Source: an uncultured Pirellulaceae bacterium (GTDB lineage: Bacteria; Planctomycetota; Planctomycetia; Pirellulales; Pirellulaceae). From it: 33,926 bases of DNA. A model generated the notes under the pieces. That model was not told the DNA's origin and searched no databases. It was given only the letters and a program-made list of their open reading frames with translations. This document shows, piece after piece, positions 1 through 9,319 of the stretch (position 1 is the stretch's first letter; each line of letters begins with the position of its first letter). The stretch is taken from contig CAJQQR010000195.1 of assembly GCA_905480545.1 (NCBI GenBank), positions 1 to 33,926 on the forward strand. The letters run 5' to 3'. A program made the translations under genes and the position numbers.

Positions 1-430
1 CTGTAATCGGTGCCACCAAAATATCGATCCGCCCGGATTTGCATTGGAGAGTTTTGACGTGATCGGTGCCCAACGCGATTGGTATCGAACTCGAGGTAGC
101 GGCAAGTACGTTACAGTGCCGCGACACCCACAAGCTCCCAAACAATTTGTGCAATATCGACAAGGTGCTGATGTTGATGCATCGGGTGTGATGCCGGACG
201 GTCGAAAATTTGGCAACGTCAACGAGTACAAACGTTTTTTGCTGGAAGACGAAAAAGCGATGCCCAGGGCGTTGGTTCGATTGCTGCTTTCCTATTCACT
301 GGGGCGTCACGTCGGGTTTTCGGATCGGTCCGAGGTCGATCGAATTGTTCGCTCGCTTCATGAAAAAAATTATGGATTAAGGTCGCTCATTCACGAAATC
401 GTTCAGAGTAAACTGTTTCGCGCTCTTTAG
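1..430 (+). CDS. DUF1592-type planctomycete cytochrome, C-terminal fragment (DUF1588-DUF1585)
   Basis: The reading frame is open from the left edge (codons begin at position 2), so the start lies outside the window. The first visible codons give CNRCH, a c-type heme site, followed by the DPPGFALESFD signature of the DUF1588 region. The rest matches the DUF1585 C-terminus: PDGRKFGNVNEYK, a hydrophobic helix, then FSDRSEVDRIV and a final RSLIHEIVQSKLF segment. The same end is seen in the two complete relatives in this window (1894-5184 and 24822-27299). It is followed on the same strand by a DUF1552 gene, the usual partner. These proteins are exported and presumed to carry heme. Their reaction is unknown. 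The family call is secure; the missing N-terminal part cannot be judged. Confidence 0.9.
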   Translation, partial: CNRCHQNIDPPGFALESFDVIGAQRDWYRTRGSGKYVTVPRHPQAPKQFVQYRQGADVDASGVMPDGRKFGNVNEYKRFLLEDEKAMPRALVRLLLSYSLGRHVGFSDRSEVDRIVRSLHEKNYGLRSLIHEIVQSKLFRAL

Positions 431-572
431 CCCACAGGCGTGAAGTAACTGTCGAATCGAAGGGTTTGCTTGCGGCGTCTGGAGTTCAACGATACGAAAG
501 TCTACAGTTCCGTTAAGTGCTCGACTCATCCCATCGTCAAAAGAATAAGGCACAATTCAAGGTTGGACCCAA

Positions 573-578
573 AAGGAA
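573..578 (+). promoter_or_regulatory. Ribosome binding site for the DUF1552 gene at 583
   Basis: AAGGAA lies 4 nt upstream of the ATG at 583. It supports that start over the in-frame GTG at 517, which would place 22 charged residues before the twin-arginine signal. Confidence 0.45.
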
Positions 579-582
579 AAAT

Positions 583-1854
583 ATGCGAAATCAAATGTCA
601 AGAAGAACTGTCCTTCGGGGTGCTGGAGTTGCGATAGCACTACCTGCATTGGAATGCATGATTCCTTCGGTTTCAGCAAGGAGTAACGGCTTTGAAAAGG
701 ACGAGCCGCGCCGCATGGTAGCGATCAATATGGAGTTGTCTTTTCATCCGCCCAACCTCATGCCCACAAAGGCTGGACGCGATTACGAAACGACGCGATA
801 TCTAAAACCTTTGACTGATTTACGCGATGATTTTACGGTCATATCGGGGACTTCCCATCCCGATGTCGATGGAGGGCACGCTGCATCAAAGTCGTGGCTA
901 ACCGGCGCGCCGCACCCAGGAGCAGCGAACTTCAAAAACTCGATTTCGATGGATCAACTTGCTGCCCAGCAAATAGGCTTGCAGACGCGATTGGCGTATA
1001 TGGCACTTGGTGGCGACGGTATTTCCGTCACCTCAAACGGTGTCAAAATTCCTGGAAATCCCTGGCCGTCGCATTACTTCAAGAAGTTGTTCCTGGAAGG
1101 TCGTCCGCGGGAAAAGTCAGTTCAGGTGGAGCGATTGCGAGAAGGACGAAGCGTGCTCGATACCGTATTGGATTCGGCCAAACGAATGAAAAAACGAGTA
1201 AGCCCACAAGATCAACAGAAACTCGAAGAGTTTTTTTCGGCGGTTCGCGAAGCGGAACAAAAACTTCACAAATCCGAAAAGTGGCAAGAAAAACCCAAGC
1301 CAGTTGTCGATGCCAAGCCGCCGAATGATATCCGCGACCAAAAACGGATGATTGATCGAGCCCGGCAAATGTACGACATGATGCATTTGGCTATCCAAAC
1401 CGATTCAACACGCCTTATGACATACGCCATTGGCGATGGAAGTCACGTTCCTCTTTTGCCTGGTGTCTCGATGAATTATCACGATCTTTCGCACCATGGA
1501 CAGGATCCCGAAAAGCTCAAGCAATTGGCGACTGTTGAGTCCGAACATGTTAAGGCATTCGGTGACTTCATTCGTCGTCTGAAAGTTACGAGGGAAGGCG
1601 AGTCCAATTTGCTTGACCGCACGATGGTGATGCTCGGATCCCATATGCACAGCGGCGGACACAACAATCGCAATCTGCCAATCGTCTTTGCGGGAGGAGG
1701 ATTCCGTCATGGCCAGCATCTGGCATTCGATGTGGACGATAATTGCGAGTTGGCAAATTTGTATGTCACGATGCTCCAGCGACTTGGTTTGGAAGTCGAC
1801 TCATTCGCGTCGAGCACTGGAACGATGCGAGGAATCGAGGTCAAGCGAACATAG
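583..1854 (+). CDS. DUF1552 protein, Tat-exported
   Basis: This is a 423-residue protein of the DUF1552 family, uncharacterised secreted proteins that travel with DUF1592 cytochromes in planctomycetes and relatives. The N-terminus MRNQMSRRTVLRGAGVAIAL is a twin-arginine signal (SRRTVLRG followed by a hydrophobic stretch), so the protein is probably exported folded. Family hallmarks are RRMVAI near the N-terminus, the region around GGHAASKSWLTGAPHP, LSHHGQDPEKL, and the C-terminal AGGGFRHGQH and QRLGLEVDSF segments. The start at 583 is preferred over GTG 517 because of the AAGGAA site and the position of the signal. It follows the DUF1592 fragment by 152 nt on the same strand and is probably cotranscribed with it. 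It converges with the next gene, leaving 39 nt between stops, in which I see no hairpin. Reaction unknown. Confidence 0.92.
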   Translation: MRNQMSRRTVLRGAGVAIALPALECMIPSVSARSNGFEKDEPRRMVAINMELSFHPPNLMPTKAGRDYETTRYLKPLTDLRDDFTVISGTSHPDVDGGHAASKSWLTGAPHPGAANFKNSISMDQLAAQQIGLQTRLAYMALGGDGISVTSNGVKIPGNPWPSHYFKKLFLEGRPREKSVQVERLREGRSVLDTVLDSAKRMKKRVSPQDQQKLEEFFSAVREAEQKLHKSEKWQEKPKPVVDAKPPNDIRDQKRMIDRARQMYDMMHLAIQTDSTRLMTYAIGDGSHVPLLPGVSMNYHDLSHHGQDPEKLKQLATVESEHVKAFGDFIRRLKVTREGESNLLDRTMVMLGSHMHSGGHNNRNLPIVFAGGGFRHGQHLAFDVDDNCELANLYVTMLQRLGLEVDSFASSTGTMRGIEVKRT

Positions 1855-1893
1855 CCGGAATACATGCCGTTGCGTAATTAAAGTTAGCGTTTC

Positions 1894-4800
1894 TCATCGT
1901 TTAGTTGCGGGATCGGCCAATGATACGTTTCGATTCTTGAGGGCTTCTTCGAGTGCTGATCGGCTCGTTTTGTTGGGATCGATCCAGGCAATCGCAAGTC
2001 CGTCGCCGAAATCTGCCGTGGCTTGCTCAACGCCTTCGAGCCGGGAAATAATCTCGTACACCGCCAAAGAGCAAGCCATGCAGTCGAGTCCAACGATCTT
2101 GATTTCAACTCGTTTGAGTTGGTCCCGTGGGATTTTACCGAGCGGCTTTACGCCCAAAGTTTGATTGGAAAGGTGTCGGATCTCGTTGTTCAAGCGTTCA
2201 ACGATTTGTTCCGGTTGGGCCCCGCGGAACCTGTCGCTTTGGGCGGCATAGCCAATCGACGCCTTCGCCGTTTTGAAATCGACCGCCCGCAATTTGGCTT
2301 CTGGAAACTTGCTGATCGCGGAGCGAAAGTTCTCTACGCAATCTTGCATGAATAGACCGGTTACTTGCAATTCAATCAGATGTTCCTTTTCAAACTGCAG
2401 TTTCTTAGAAGGTTGATTACCATTTGCACTTAAAGAACTTTTGGGGGTTGCCGGTGAAGCGACGTAGGTTTGCGGGGTGGTCATCATCATTCTTCGCGTT
2501 GGTTTATCCATGGGTGACCGATTTTCTAGATCCGTCTTTGGTTGCACAATCGTTTTTGAATCGCCGGTAAAAAGTGGACTGCCGATCAATTCGTGAATCA
2601 ATGTACGAATGCCCCCTCCCAGATTTTTTGTGCGTTGCACGATCTCATCGATCGCGGGTCGATCACTAAATCGAATCGCTCGGCCCGTAGCGTAGACCGC
2701 AAATTGTTGCGTCAGGTTTTGTAGCAAGCGAGTCGAATCGGACGCGAGCAACGTTTGGTATTCCCGTACATTTTGGAACACCCGCCCATCGGTCAGTTCT
2801 CCCTTAGGATCGACGGGGGGCCCAAGTTTGAAACTGATGCCGATGAAAGGATCGATTGAGCCGCGTGGGGCGGGATCGCCATCGCCGATGGATCTGTAGC
2901 GATCGCGAAATCCACCAATCACATCAAACGTCTCGAGTGCAAACCCGGGCGGGTCGATCCGTTTGTGGCACGATGCGCAGACGGAATGTTGGCGGTGTTT
3001 GGCCAATTGGTCACCAATGGTCGTAGCGCCACGAACGTCTGGTTCGATCGCCGCGACATTCTCCGGCGGAGGTTCTGGCGGTTGACCAAGTATCCGGTCA
3101 ATAACGAAGGCACCCCGTGGAACCGGCGAAGTCGTGGTGCCGTTGGCCGTGATTTTCAATATCGATGCCTGCGTAAGGAATCCGCCCCGCGGACAGTTTT
3201 CTGGCAGAGGAACCCGCCGCATTCGCGAACCTTTGACGCCTGGGATCCCATAATGCGTGGCCAGTTTCTGATTGACCATAACGAAATTGGATTTCACCAA
3301 GTGTGATGCATCCAGATCTTTTTCGACCAACTCGCGGAAGTAAGCTCGCGTTTCCCCAACCATTGAATCTTGCAGATACGTGCTGAACTCGGGGTAGAGT
3401 TTGTTGTCTGGATCGTTGGCTGCGATCAGCCGCAGTTTGAGCCATTGCCCCAAGAAGTCCTTGACAAACCGGTGGGAATCCGGATGCAGCAGCAATCGCT
3501 CTATCTCGGCGTGCAAAACGCCAGGTTGTCGAAGATTGCCGTTCTTTGCGTGGTCACGCAGTTTTTCGTCAGGCATTGAATTGCAAAGAAAGTACGACAA
3601 TCGACAGGCAAGGGCATGATCGTCCAGCTTATCGCCGGGTTCGATATGATAAAGAAAATCGGGAGAGACCAACGCGTTACGATAGGCAGCCCGCATCGCC
3701 AATTCAAAACAATCGTTCTTTTCCAATCGCTCACGGACGATGTCAACATATTGACTTCGCACTTCGTCGGAGACCGGGCGACGAAAAAGTTTTGGCAGAA
3801 ACGCAGCAAGCAATCGATCGGCATCTTTAAGCGGCACTTCGCTTTGAACGGTCCAAATTCCAGGTTCAGAATCTGGCCGATTTAACCCCGCACCGATTTG
3901 CCGCGGTCGTGCCCGTCGAGGGGGGTGAAGGTTTGGGTTTTCTTTCGCTTCAAGCGCTCTTAATGGAATGTTGGAAAACAGAACTTGATGACTTTTGGGC
4001 GGCCATGTTTCATAGAGTGGACCTTCAATGTCGAGCCAATCGACGGCTATGCCGGGCCCGGTGAATTCCATCGATCGTTTCTTCTTGAAGTAGTTCGCAG
4101 TTGGTGCGAGCGACGCAGTGTTGAATCCAATAATTTCGTTGTGATTCAGCCAGACGACAACTTCATGCTCTAGCGGATTTTCAGCCGGCGCGTCAAAGTA
4201 ACCCAGAACGTAACTTGGATGTTGCCCACCGCGTCCATCGCCTGTCAGTTGAACCACTGAAAGTCGTCCTGACTCCGTACCGCGTCCAGGGAGGACTTTG
4301 CCCTTGTCCCATCCGAAACTCCAAAGTGATGTTCGAACGCGATACTTTGCAGGATAAATCGTCACATGTTCTGCAAAGTAAGGATTGAACGACTCGTCCT
4401 CGTGTCGAAATAGCCCGACCGTTGCCCCATTGCGAAACGACCCCCATCGCTCGTGGGCCCCTTGATCAAGGTGATTTTGTTCCGCGGCCGCTGGGAATTC
4501 AGGATCGACTTTTCCGTTTTTTAACAAAACACCATCGCCATTCATCACCACATGGGCAACAAAGCCACCCCGATTCACAAGCGAGATTCGGCGACGTTGA
4601 ATTTTTGGTGGTTGTGGTCGGGTGGCGATTGCATAATCCAAAATGTGATCAGCTGCTTCCAGGTATTTTTTAACGTTGACATGAGAGATGTCCAACGCCT
4701 CGGGATGTTTGTCAAAGCCGTGAGCTGAACCGTCAGCCGGGAGACTTCCTGCGATCGCGATTCCTGGCATGTTAAAAAGATCGCGGATCGTGTTCTCATA

Positions 4801-5184
4801 CTCAGCTCGGGTCAAACGCCGCAAACGCGGTACATCTGCTGCGGATTTGCGTTCGGCCGCAACCAATGATTCGCGAAGTAGTTTAAGAAATGCACTTCGC
4901 TGATTTTCATCAGGTTGGTCGACATCTTTCGGCGGCATCTCGCCAGTTGCAATCCGATCGTATACTTTCGCCCAGTAACGGGATTGATCGGGATTTGTGA
5001 ATTTCTGAAAATTACGAGATAGCGATTCCAGGTCAAGAGTTGCTTCCTGAGTGTCACTCCCATGACAATCGGTGCAAAATTTGGAAATAAAAACGTTGAA
5101 TCGATCGTCTCCTGCATGCAGTGGCGATAAATGATAAAGCGATCCAACGATCGAAAGAACGAAAATTGAAAATGTGCGAATCAT
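1894..5184 (-). CDS. DUF1592-type planctomycete cytochrome with two C-terminal HMA-like domains
   Basis: This 1096-residue protein starts with a Sec signal (about residues 1-24). Domains in order: a heme motif CTDCH (37-41) with MPP further on (83-85), DUF1587 (about 121-190), a beta-rich middle, DUF1595 (455-515), DUF1592 (522-655), DUF1588 with CASCH (736-740) and DPPGFALETFD, and DUF1585 (798-872). The plain family ends here, as in the paralogue at 24822. This protein continues through a Ser/Thr/Pro-rich linker (about 875-930) into two ferredoxin-like domains of the heavy-metal-associated type. The first (936-1000) has VTGLFMQDC and has lost one of the two cysteines. The second (1025-1090) has GLDCMACSLAVYEI, the classic CxxC metal site. 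The gene begins 63 nt after the DUF1552 gene and is probably cotranscribed with it. No clear ribosome binding site is seen. Function is unknown; copper or another thiophilic metal is an inference from the HMA motif. Confidence 0.92.
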   Translation of the reverse strand: MIRTFSIFVLSIVGSLYHLSPLHAGDDRFNVFISKFCTDCHGSDTQEATLDLESLSRNFQKFTNPDQSRYWAKVYDRIATGEMPPKDVDQPDENQRSAFLKLLRESLVAAERKSAADVPRLRRLTRAEYENTIRDLFNMPGIAIAGSLPADGSAHGFDKHPEALDISHVNVKKYLEAADHILDYAIATRPQPPKIQRRRISLVNRGGFVAHVVMNGDGVLLKNGKVDPEFPAAAEQNHLDQGAHERWGSFRNGATVGLFRHEDESFNPYFAEHVTIYPAKYRVRTSLWSFGWDKGKVLPGRGTESGRLSVVQLTGDGRGGQHPSYVLGYFDAPAENPLEHEVVVWLNHNEIIGFNTASLAPTANYFKKKRSMEFTGPGIAVDWLDIEGPLYETWPPKSHQVLFSNIPLRALEAKENPNLHPPRRARPRQIGAGLNRPDSEPGIWTVQSEVPLKDADRLLAAFLPKLFRRPVSDEVRSQYVDIVRERLEKNDCFELAMRAAYRNALVSPDFLYHIEPGDKLDDHALACRLSYFLCNSMPDEKLRDHAKNGNLRQPGVLHAEIERLLLHPDSHRFVKDFLGQWLKLRLIAANDPDNKLYPEFSTYLQDSMVGETRAYFRELVEKDLDASHLVKSNFVMVNQKLATHYGIPGVKGSRMRRVPLPENCPRGGFLTQASILKITANGTTTSPVPRGAFVIDRILGQPPEPPPENVAAIEPDVRGATTIGDQLAKHRQHSVCASCHKRIDPPGFALETFDVIGGFRDRYRSIGDGDPAPRGSIDPFIGISFKLGPPVDPKGELTDGRVFQNVREYQTLLASDSTRLLQNLTQQFAVYATGRAIRFSDRPAIDEIVQRTKNLGGGIRTLIHELIGSPLFTGDSKTIVQPKTDLENRSPMDKPTRRMMMTTPQTYVASPATPKSSLSANGNQPSKKLQFEKEHLIELQVTGLFMQDCVENFRSAISKFPEAKLRAVDFKTAKASIGYAAQSDRFRGAQPEQIVERLNNEIRHLSNQTLGVKPLGKIPRDQLKRVEIKIVGLDCMACSLAVYEIISRLEGVEQATADFGDGLAIAWIDPNKTSRSALEEALKNRNVSLADPATKR

Positions 5185-5247
5185 GAGCGTGTGTGATGGG
5201 ATGGGATTGAGACGGGCTCAAGAAGTGTCCGAGAGAAGAGCGGTTTG

Positions 5248-6489
5248 CTACGCCATTTCCAGTCCGCGCATCGTGCCTTTGCCGGAAGAAAATGCGTCGA
5301 CTTCCAGCCCCAGACGCTGCAACATCGAGACATAAAGATTCGAAAGTGGATAATTGTTCTCTTTGTCAAAATTAAGATGTTGACCGTGCTTGAAACCGCC
5401 ACCTGCCAGCAACGTCGGCAAGTTTTTGTTGGAGTGTGAATTGGCACTGCCCATGCATGTTCCGTAGAGAACCATGGTGCTGTCTAAAAGTGATTGACCC
5501 TGCTCATTGGTTGTGTGTAGTGACTTTAGAAAATGGTTGAGCGCGTCAAACTGGCGTTCTTCGTGCCCTTTTAGTTCCAAAAGGACTTCGGGACGATTGC
5601 CGTGATGGGTGATGTTATGGATTACCGTTGTGTCGATAAACAAAGAAACGATCCGCGACGAGTCGGTTTCCAGGGCCAGTTTGATCACGTCGAACAACAT
5701 CTGCGAGCGTTGCACAAATTGTTTCGCGTCGTTGTTCTCTTCGGGCGGTTTCGATGCGACTTCTGGCTTGGGGCGGTATTCCCATTCTTGTGCGCTGTGC
5801 AACCGCTTTTCGAGCTCTCTAACGGCAGTCAGATATTGATCCATTCGTAGTTTGTCGGCCGCTGACAACGAGCGGTTTAATCGTCGCGATTGATCGCTGA
5901 CGAAGTCCAGCGTACTGCGACCTTGGCGAAGTGACTCGACTCGAGATTCGACTTCATCAGGTCGCCCTTGCACGAAAAGTCTTTGGAAAACCTTTCGAGC
6001 ACTTGTCTCGGCAGGAATTGGCGCGCCACTTCGTGTAAAACTGTGTGTGGCATTTTCGTTGGTCATCGCCAATACCAAAGAAGGAAAGCGAGTTTGATTC
6101 CCTATTTGCTCGGCGGCAAATTGGTCGAGAGAAATTCCGTTACGAAAGCCGCCTCGTTCCGGGTGAGGTGTTCCAGTCAGGAAACAACGTTGAGCGGCAT
6201 GGCCGCCTGTTACGCCCGGCAGGCTTACCCCCGAAAAGACAGTCATCTGTTTACGATGCGCGGCCAATCGTTTGAGGTAATCGCTGGGTTTGTAATCAAG
6301 CCCAGTTCCCTCAGGAAAAAAATATCGTGGCAAGATACCCATGTTGGTTTGGATGGTGACCATTCGCCGCGGCATCTTTTTTTTCTCAGTAACCGCTCCA
6401 AACGCAGGTTGCATTGCGTCAAGCAAGGGTAACGCGATGCCAACACCTGCACCCCGCAAAAAAGTGCGTCGATTAAATTGACTGTGCAT
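5248..6489 (-). CDS. DUF1552 protein, Tat-exported
   Basis: This is a 413-residue DUF1552 paralogue of the protein at 583-1854. The N-terminus MHSQFNRRTFLRGAGVGIAL is a good twin-arginine signal (NRRTFLRG). Shared hallmarks include PRRMVTIQ, GGHAAQRCFLTGTPHP, GISLDQFAAEQIG, AGGGFKHGQH, and the ending QRLGLEVDAF ... GTMRGLE, which is close to the first copy. The ATG at 6489 is preferred over the TTG directly before it; AGGGA lies about 8 nt upstream. Its transcript runs into the HMA-carrying DUF1592 gene after 63 nt. In the other two pairs of this window the DUF1592 gene comes first, so the order here is reversed. Reaction unknown. Confidence 0.92.
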   Translation of the reverse strand: MHSQFNRRTFLRGAGVGIALPLLDAMQPAFGAVTEKKKMPRRMVTIQTNMGILPRYFFPEGTGLDYKPSDYLKRLAAHRKQMTVFSGVSLPGVTGGHAAQRCFLTGTPHPERGGFRNGISLDQFAAEQIGNQTRFPSLVLAMTNENATHSFTRSGAPIPAETSARKVFQRLFVQGRPDEVESRVESLRQGRSTLDFVSDQSRRLNRSLSAADKLRMDQYLTAVRELEKRLHSAQEWEYRPKPEVASKPPEENNDAKQFVQRSQMLFDVIKLALETDSSRIVSLFIDTTVIHNITHHGNRPEVLLELKGHEERQFDALNHFLKSLHTTNEQGQSLLDSTMVLYGTCMGSANSHSNKNLPTLLAGGGFKHGQHLNFDKENNYPLSNLYVSMLQRLGLEVDAFSSGKGTMRGLEMA

Positions 6490-6916
6490 CAATTGATCCC
6501 TGTTTTATTTTTAAACCATCGTCAAGACATATCTTAACACTGACTGGGAGGGTAAGCCGCTAAAAAGAGCGGTTCGATCTTTGGATCTGGACTAACACCA
6601 ACTGCCTGATCTACGACGCATTGACAGGAAGGAAGTGGATCATAACGTTGAATCGTTAAATTGTTCCGTTTCACCGTTTGTTGTACGAAACGCCATCCTT
6701 TTAAATGGCCGTGTTTTTGATGTTTCGATGAATTTGGATGTTCAATCCAACCCTCTAAATTTAATTCAGAGGAGAGGCTTCTGTGTTCATCCTTTCGAAT
6801 TTTGTTATCCAGAAAAATGAACAAGCTGAAATCCGAGCATCTCCGAATAAATTCCCTCGCACCTTCCCGGCTGAATTGCTCAGGTGTGCCGCGTCCTGCC
6901 CCTTCAATTGCAATGC
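6490..6916. other. Intergenic region without a convincing gene
   Basis: These 427 nt separate the end of the dehydrogenase-domain gene from the start of the DUF1552 gene, both on the minus strand. A minus-strand open frame (6534-6965) overlaps the upstream gene, has no export signal or recognisable domain, and no good start. The region presumably holds the promoter of the DUF1552-DUF1592 pair, but I cannot point to convincing boxes or a terminator. Confidence 0.5.
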
Positions 6917-9319
6917 TTAATTTTTCTTTGCGGATACGATTTCTACCCTGTTCCAATACGCCCATTCATTCGACCAATTGTTCGCACGATTCTCGATCGT
7001 AAGGTCAATGGTCTTGCCAGCTAGTTTGGTAAGGTCAACCGAAACATCTAACCACTCGTCTTTGGCAACCGATTTGGATCCGACGACTTTATCAAACCAT
7101 GGCTTGCCGTTGACTAGCACTTTTAGTTGCCAATCTCCATGAGGGTGATGACTAACTCGCAGGTTTAAATTCGTGGTCATGTCCGCCGGAACCTTAAACT
7201 TGCGATGCAAAAGACTGGGAGATTTACGGTCCAATGGATGAGTTTGAACGGCCATTTTATTTCGAAAAGACTTGTGCAAAACGACTCCGCCTTCGCCAAC
7301 ATTCTTAACGCTGAATCCCGGCGCCGCTTTTTGGATGATGTTTTGCCATTCTTTTTTCGGAGCCGTCTTTTTTGACTCGTAATAAGGCACGACCTCTGCA
7401 TTTCCTGATGCAATACGACGGGCCACAAACTCCGACATTTTGGGGATTTCCCCCCCGACTGCCAGCAGCAAAGCCCGATCGTTGTTGTCTGGCACCATAG
7501 GCTCCAAACCGAACCAGTACATGCGTGGTAGATTGTTGTCCTTGACATCTTCCTTGTGAGATACCAAACCCTCGAGAATCGCCCAGCGTTTGTCAAAATC
7601 CAATCTTTGGACCGCAGACGAAAGGTAGAGTCGAACGATTTTTGACGGATCACGTTTGGCCATCAGCACGAGTTTTTGAAGAACACCATCGGAAAGTACC
7701 GAGCGTTTTGGTGCATTGGTTTGAAACGCATTTATGTTTGATTTTTCACAAAGGAATTGGATTGTCCATCCTCGAACGTATGGGTCGTCGTGGCCCAGCA
7801 GTGTGGATAAACGCCCCTCATCAAGTCCGCCGACAACGTGTAACGCCCACAATGCACGAAGTCGTTTTGGTGATGTGGTAGCGTTCCGAAAAAGGGCTTC
7901 AAGTTCGTTTATGGTTTTGGGTTGATCTAGTTTTCCAGTCGTTGCCCGGTGATGAAGAATGGTCCGAGCATGTCTTACGTACCAGTCGTTGTTTTCCGTT
8001 TGCAACGCAACCAGTTCGCTGTCAGACAAGGCCTCGAGATTTTTTCTGGCAAACGGTTTGGATCCTTCGGGCATGATTCGATAAATACGACCGCTGTTTG
8101 GAAAGTTGATTGCATTTCCGCAAACGTCTGTATCATGCCAGTCAAGAATGTAAACTCCGCCTTCGGGACCGATCTCCACGCTGAACCCAACCCATGCCAT
8201 GTCATTAGTTGGCATAAAGTCGCTACCATGCTTGCCGACGAAACTGGATCCATCTGGAACCATGTAGTCGGTCAAAACCGAATGTTCATGAATGTTGCAC
8301 ATGAACAGTTGATTTCGTTTGTTATAGGGAGCTGGAAAGGCATCAGCTAAATAGAATCGTGCTCCGCCATGGGCTGAAAGATGGGTATGGTCACGGATCG
8401 TTTTGATGTCGTCGTACACATAGGGATTTACATGAGGCAAGCTTTGTTTCGTGTAAACGCCACCTTGTGCCACATGAAACAAGTGAGGTATGACGCAGCA
8501 GGTCGCGAAACCCTGACCATGATCGTCAAAATCAAATCCCCATGGATTGGAAAGTCCCCTCGCGAATACCTCATACTTTTTCTGGACCGGGTGATACCGC
8601 CAAATGCCGCCATCAATGAACTGTCGCGACTCTTCTGCAGCGTTTGGTTTTCCAACATTCGATCGGGTAAAGACTCCGTGACAACCGTAAAGCCAGCCAT
8701 CGGGTCCCCAAATAAAACTATTTAACGTTTCGTGTCGGTCCTGAATTCCCCATCCATCCAAAAGAACTTGCGGTGGACCGTCGGGTTTGTCATCGCCATC
8801 GGAATCGGGAATGAACGTTAGGTTGGGCGGCGATCCGACGAAGACACCACCATGACCAACGGCAAGGCCCGACGTAAATGTCAGTTTGTCCGTAAAGGTT
8901 TTCTTTTTGTCGAAGACACCATCACCGTTTGTGTCTTCAAGGATTTGGATTCGGCTAACCTGCTCATCGGTATGGTTTTTTCTTGTGCGGTAGTTGAAGT
9001 TCTCAGCAACCCATATTCGACCCTTATGGTCGAAGCAAAAAGCGATCGGCTCTGCAATATCGGGCTCTGCTGCAAAAATTGAGACTTCAAAGCCATCCGG
9101 TATCGCCATTTTCTTAACAGCCTCAGCGGGCTTGAGAAAAGGTGCGTTACTTGTCCTGTGTTGCTTCTTGGGTAGTTCGTTTTTAGAGCTTTTGTCTTGC
9201 GCGATGCTTAAACCAGAGCCCAACGCAATAAAGCACAGAACGATCAGGATTGCCATGTTGTTCATGATTGTTCTGTCGTTTTCTGTTTTTGCGGCGGGGT
9301 TTTCCACTGTTGGGATCAT
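6917..9319 (-). CDS. PVC-type membrane-bound dehydrogenase domain protein with HEAT-like and C-terminal beta domain
   Basis: This 800-residue protein has a hydrophobic export segment at about residues 22-41 ending in GLSIAQ. Residues 65-420 match the PVC-type dehydrogenase (TIGR02604-like) six-bladed propeller: IPDGFEVSIFAAEP, GRIWVAENFNYR, two calcium-loop-like stretches (DTNGDGVFD, DSDGDDKPD), WGPDGWLYGCHG, and EGGVYILDWHDTD. A helical HEAT-like region (about 425-600) and a C-terminal beta-sandwich-like domain (about 690-800) follow. No CxxCH is present. In this family the propeller, HEAT region and a heme domain are normally fused; here the heme part is the preceding gene. The ATG at 9319 forms ATGA with the upstream stop and has GGAG 8 nt away. 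An ATG at 9265 would give a shorter, cleaner signal peptide. Substrate unknown; a sugar or polyol oxidation is only a guess from the family name. Confidence 0.9.
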   Translation of the reverse strand: MIPTVENPAAKTENDRTIMNNMAILIVLCFIALGSGLSIAQDKSSKNELPKKQHRTSNAPFLKPAEAVKKMAIPDGFEVSIFAAEPDIAEPIAFCFDHKGRIWVAENFNYRTRKNHTDEQVSRIQILEDTNGDGVFDKKKTFTDKLTFTSGLAVGHGGVFVGSPPNLTFIPDSDGDDKPDGPPQVLLDGWGIQDRHETLNSFIWGPDGWLYGCHGVFTRSNVGKPNAAEESRQFIDGGIWRYHPVQKKYEVFARGLSNPWGFDFDDHGQGFATCCVIPHLFHVAQGGVYTKQSLPHVNPYVYDDIKTIRDHTHLSAHGGARFYLADAFPAPYNKRNQLFMCNIHEHSVLTDYMVPDGSSFVGKHGSDFMPTNDMAWVGFSVEIGPEGGVYILDWHDTDVCGNAINFPNSGRIYRIMPEGSKPFARKNLEALSDSELVALQTENNDWYVRHARTILHHRATTGKLDQPKTINELEALFRNATTSPKRLRALWALHVVGGLDEGRLSTLLGHDDPYVRGWTIQFLCEKSNINAFQTNAPKRSVLSDGVLQKLVLMAKRDPSKIVRLYLSSAVQRLDFDKRWAILEGLVSHKEDVKDNNLPRMYWFGLEPMVPDNNDRALLLAVGGEIPKMSEFVARRIASGNAEVVPYYESKKTAPKKEWQNIIQKAAPGFSVKNVGEGGVVLHKSFRNKMAVQTHPLDRKSPSLLHRKFKVPADMTTNLNLRVSHHPHGDWQLKVLVNGKPWFDKVVGSKSVAKDEWLDVSVDLTKLAGKTIDLTIENRANNWSNEWAYWNRVEIVSAKKN

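Noticed and set aside
517..582. GTG start and N-terminal extension of the first DUF1552 gene
   Set aside because: The extension is highly charged and would bury the twin-arginine signal; the ATG at 583 has a better ribosome binding site.
6534..6965. 143-codon minus-strand frame in the 6490-6916 gap
   Set aside because: It overlaps the end of the dehydrogenase-domain gene by 49 nt, lacks a ribosome binding site and export signal, and its composition looks random.
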